Source: a bacterium HR12 (GTDB lineage Bacteria; Actinomycetota; UBA4738; HRBIN12). Taken from it: 6,252 nt of DNA. The first letter of the stretch is position 1, and each line of letters begins with the position of its first letter. The translations under genes and the position numbers were made by a program. The DNA lies in assembly GCA_002898915.1 (NCBI GenBank), contig BEHO01000073.1:1-6252 (forward strand), in the 5' to 3' direction. The notes beneath the pieces are model-generated. The model was not told the origin of the DNA and made no database searches. It saw only the letters and a list, made by a program, of their open reading frames with translations. Positions 5,342-6,252 of the stretch are shown here, one piece after another.

Positions 5342-6252
5342 CTACCCGACCTCGCGGTCGAGGCGCCACGGGCCGTCGGGCTCCGCCCGCGAGACCTGCA
5401 CCGTGGTGCCGTCCTCGAGCGCGAGACGGAAGGCGCGCCTCCGCTCGCCGTCCCGCTCCTCGAGCCACTCCCGTTCGACCCGCACCCGCTCCTCCACCCC
5501 GCCCCACACGATCGCCCGCGGGACCTCGTCGGCGCGGGCGCCCGCGTAGAAGCGGAGGGAGATCTCGGGGGCGCGCGCCAGCCAGCGCGGGAGCACCGGC
5601 GCGTACAGGAGGAAGGCGAGACCGATCGCCGCGGCGAGACGCGCCTCTCCGAGGGCCGGGACGAGGGGGATCGCCGCGAACCCCGCGAGGACGCGGGCGA
5701 GGTTGTAGGCCACGTCGTAGACGGCGAAGACCCGCCCCCGGTAGCCATCGGGCACCGCCTCCTGGACGAGCGTGTCCACCGGGACCTTCTTCCAGGCGAA
5801 CGTGAGCCCGACGAGGAAGCTCGCGAGGAGCACGGTCCAGGCCGTGACCAGGGTCGAGACGGCGAGGAGCGCGATCCCCCCGACGGCGAAGGCTCGGGCG
5901 ACGATCCGTTCCTTGGGCAGCCGTCGCTCTAGCGCCCCCACCGTGAGGATCCCGAGGAGGACGCCGAGGCCTCCGGCGCCGATGAGGTTGGAGAAGGACC
6001 CCACGCCCTGGCGGAAGCGGTCGCGGAACACGAACAGGGACAGGACGAGCACGAGCCCCTGCCCCACCTGATCCAGGGCGATCGACGCCATGGGCCCTAT
6101 GGCTCGCGGTGTATGGGCGAGGCGCCTCGCCCCGTCCGCGAGCTCGCGCAGGACGCGCTGGAGCTCGTGCCGGACGGGCGCCTCCGGCAGGGCGTGGGGC
6201 AGGAGCGGGCTCGTGATCCGGGCCGCGAGGGCCGCGGCGGCGAGCCACACGG
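5342..6252 (-). CDS. MFS transporter C-terminal half with DUF6504-like soluble tail, N-terminus outside window
   Basis: The frame is open through the right edge, so the 5' part, probably the first six helices, is missing; the GTG at 6250 is read as an internal valine. The visible 303-codon stretch begins at the end of a membrane helix, then a charged central loop (about 20-50), then six hydrophobic segments (about 51-228). The late MFS signature PVDTLVQEAVPDGYRGRVFAVYDV lies at 157-180. After the last helix is a soluble tail of about 70 residues: RFYAGARADEVPRAIVWGG (233-251), then VRVEREWLEE, RRAFRLAL and PWRLDREV. The DE-x-P, I/F-x-W-x-G, and terminal W-x-L-x-R pattern resembles the small actinobacterial domain DUF6504, recognised by memory only. 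The subfamily differs from the neighbouring exporter. MFS assignment is firm, tail identity moderate, substrate unknown. Confidence 0.85.
   Translation of the reverse strand, partial: VWLAAAALAARITSPLLPHALPEAPVRHELQRVLRELADGARRLAHTPRAIGPMASIALDQVGQGLVLVLSLFVFRDRFRQGVGSFSNLIGAGGLGVLLGILTVGALERRLPKERIVARAFAVGGIALLAVSTLVTAWTVLLASFLVGLTFAWKKVPVDTLVQEAVPDGYRGRVFAVYDVAYNLARVLAGFAAIPLVPALGEARLAAAIGLAFLLYAPVLPRWLARAPEISLRFYAGARADEVPRAIVWGGVEERVRVEREWLEERDGERRRAFRLALEDGTTVQVSRAEPDGPWRLDREVG
6115..6132. repeat. 18-bp perfect palindrome inside the second MFS gene
   Basis: GGGCGAGGCGCCTCGCCC is fully self-complementary and lies in codons for the charged central loop (around GARRLAH, residues 40-46 of the visible part). 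A near-palindrome, CCATGGGCCCTATGG, lies about 15 bp away. Both are in coding sequence; a regulatory role is not otherwise indicated. Confidence 0.6.

Noticed and set aside
4213..5805. Plus-strand 530-residue open frame, and the minus-strand frame 5103-6248
   Set aside because: Both are long only because stops are rare in GC-rich DNA. Their Arg/Gly/Pro-rich products lack domains, and they shadow the two MFS genes.

Overview
The window reads as chromosomal DNA from a very GC-rich bacterium, most likely an uncultured actinobacterium. This is inferred from G/C-heavy third codon positions, GTG starts, stop-start overlaps, a probable leaderless transcript, Sec-type lipoprotein signals and family choice. 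A precise lineage cannot be fixed from the sequence. Eight protein genes fill nearly all of it. No RNA gene, CRISPR array, insertion sequence, integrase or attachment site is visible, and no stretch over 300 bases lacks a gene.

Layout. (1) At the left edge, reading left and cut by the window, is a Sec-exported protein with RTX/haemolysin-type calcium-binding repeats. (2) Reading right from the same 232-bp divergent spacer is a tight pair: a TusA-family sulfur-carrier protein and a DsrE2-type (DsrE/DsrF/DrsH-like) protein. The spacer holds a candidate promoter, a 16-bp perfect palindrome and a long hairpin in the probable tusA leader. (3) A hairpin spanning the gap between convergent stop codons separates these from a leftward pair: a small lipoprotein of no recognised family, and a lipoprotein M15/VanY-type D-Ala-D-Ala carboxypeptidase whose GTG start overlaps the lipoprotein stop. 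(4) Divergent from that pair is a MarR regulator overlapping an MFS exporter by ATGA. Both divergent units share an AT-rich promoter/operator island at about 3599-3632. (5) Converging on the exporter with only 3 bp between is the C-terminal half of a second, different MFS protein. It carries a soluble tail resembling DUF6504, and its 5' part lies beyond the right edge.

How the genes work together. TusA and DsrE2 probably form a cytoplasmic sulfane-sulfur relay. The MarR-MFS pair looks like a self-regulated efflux unit. The two lipoproteins are probably an envelope unit acting on peptidoglycan. The window reads as several small ordinary operons rather than one integrated new system. The items most worth checking are the MFS/DUF6504-like fusion, the structured tusA leader, and the unknown lipoprotein coupled to the carboxypeptidase.
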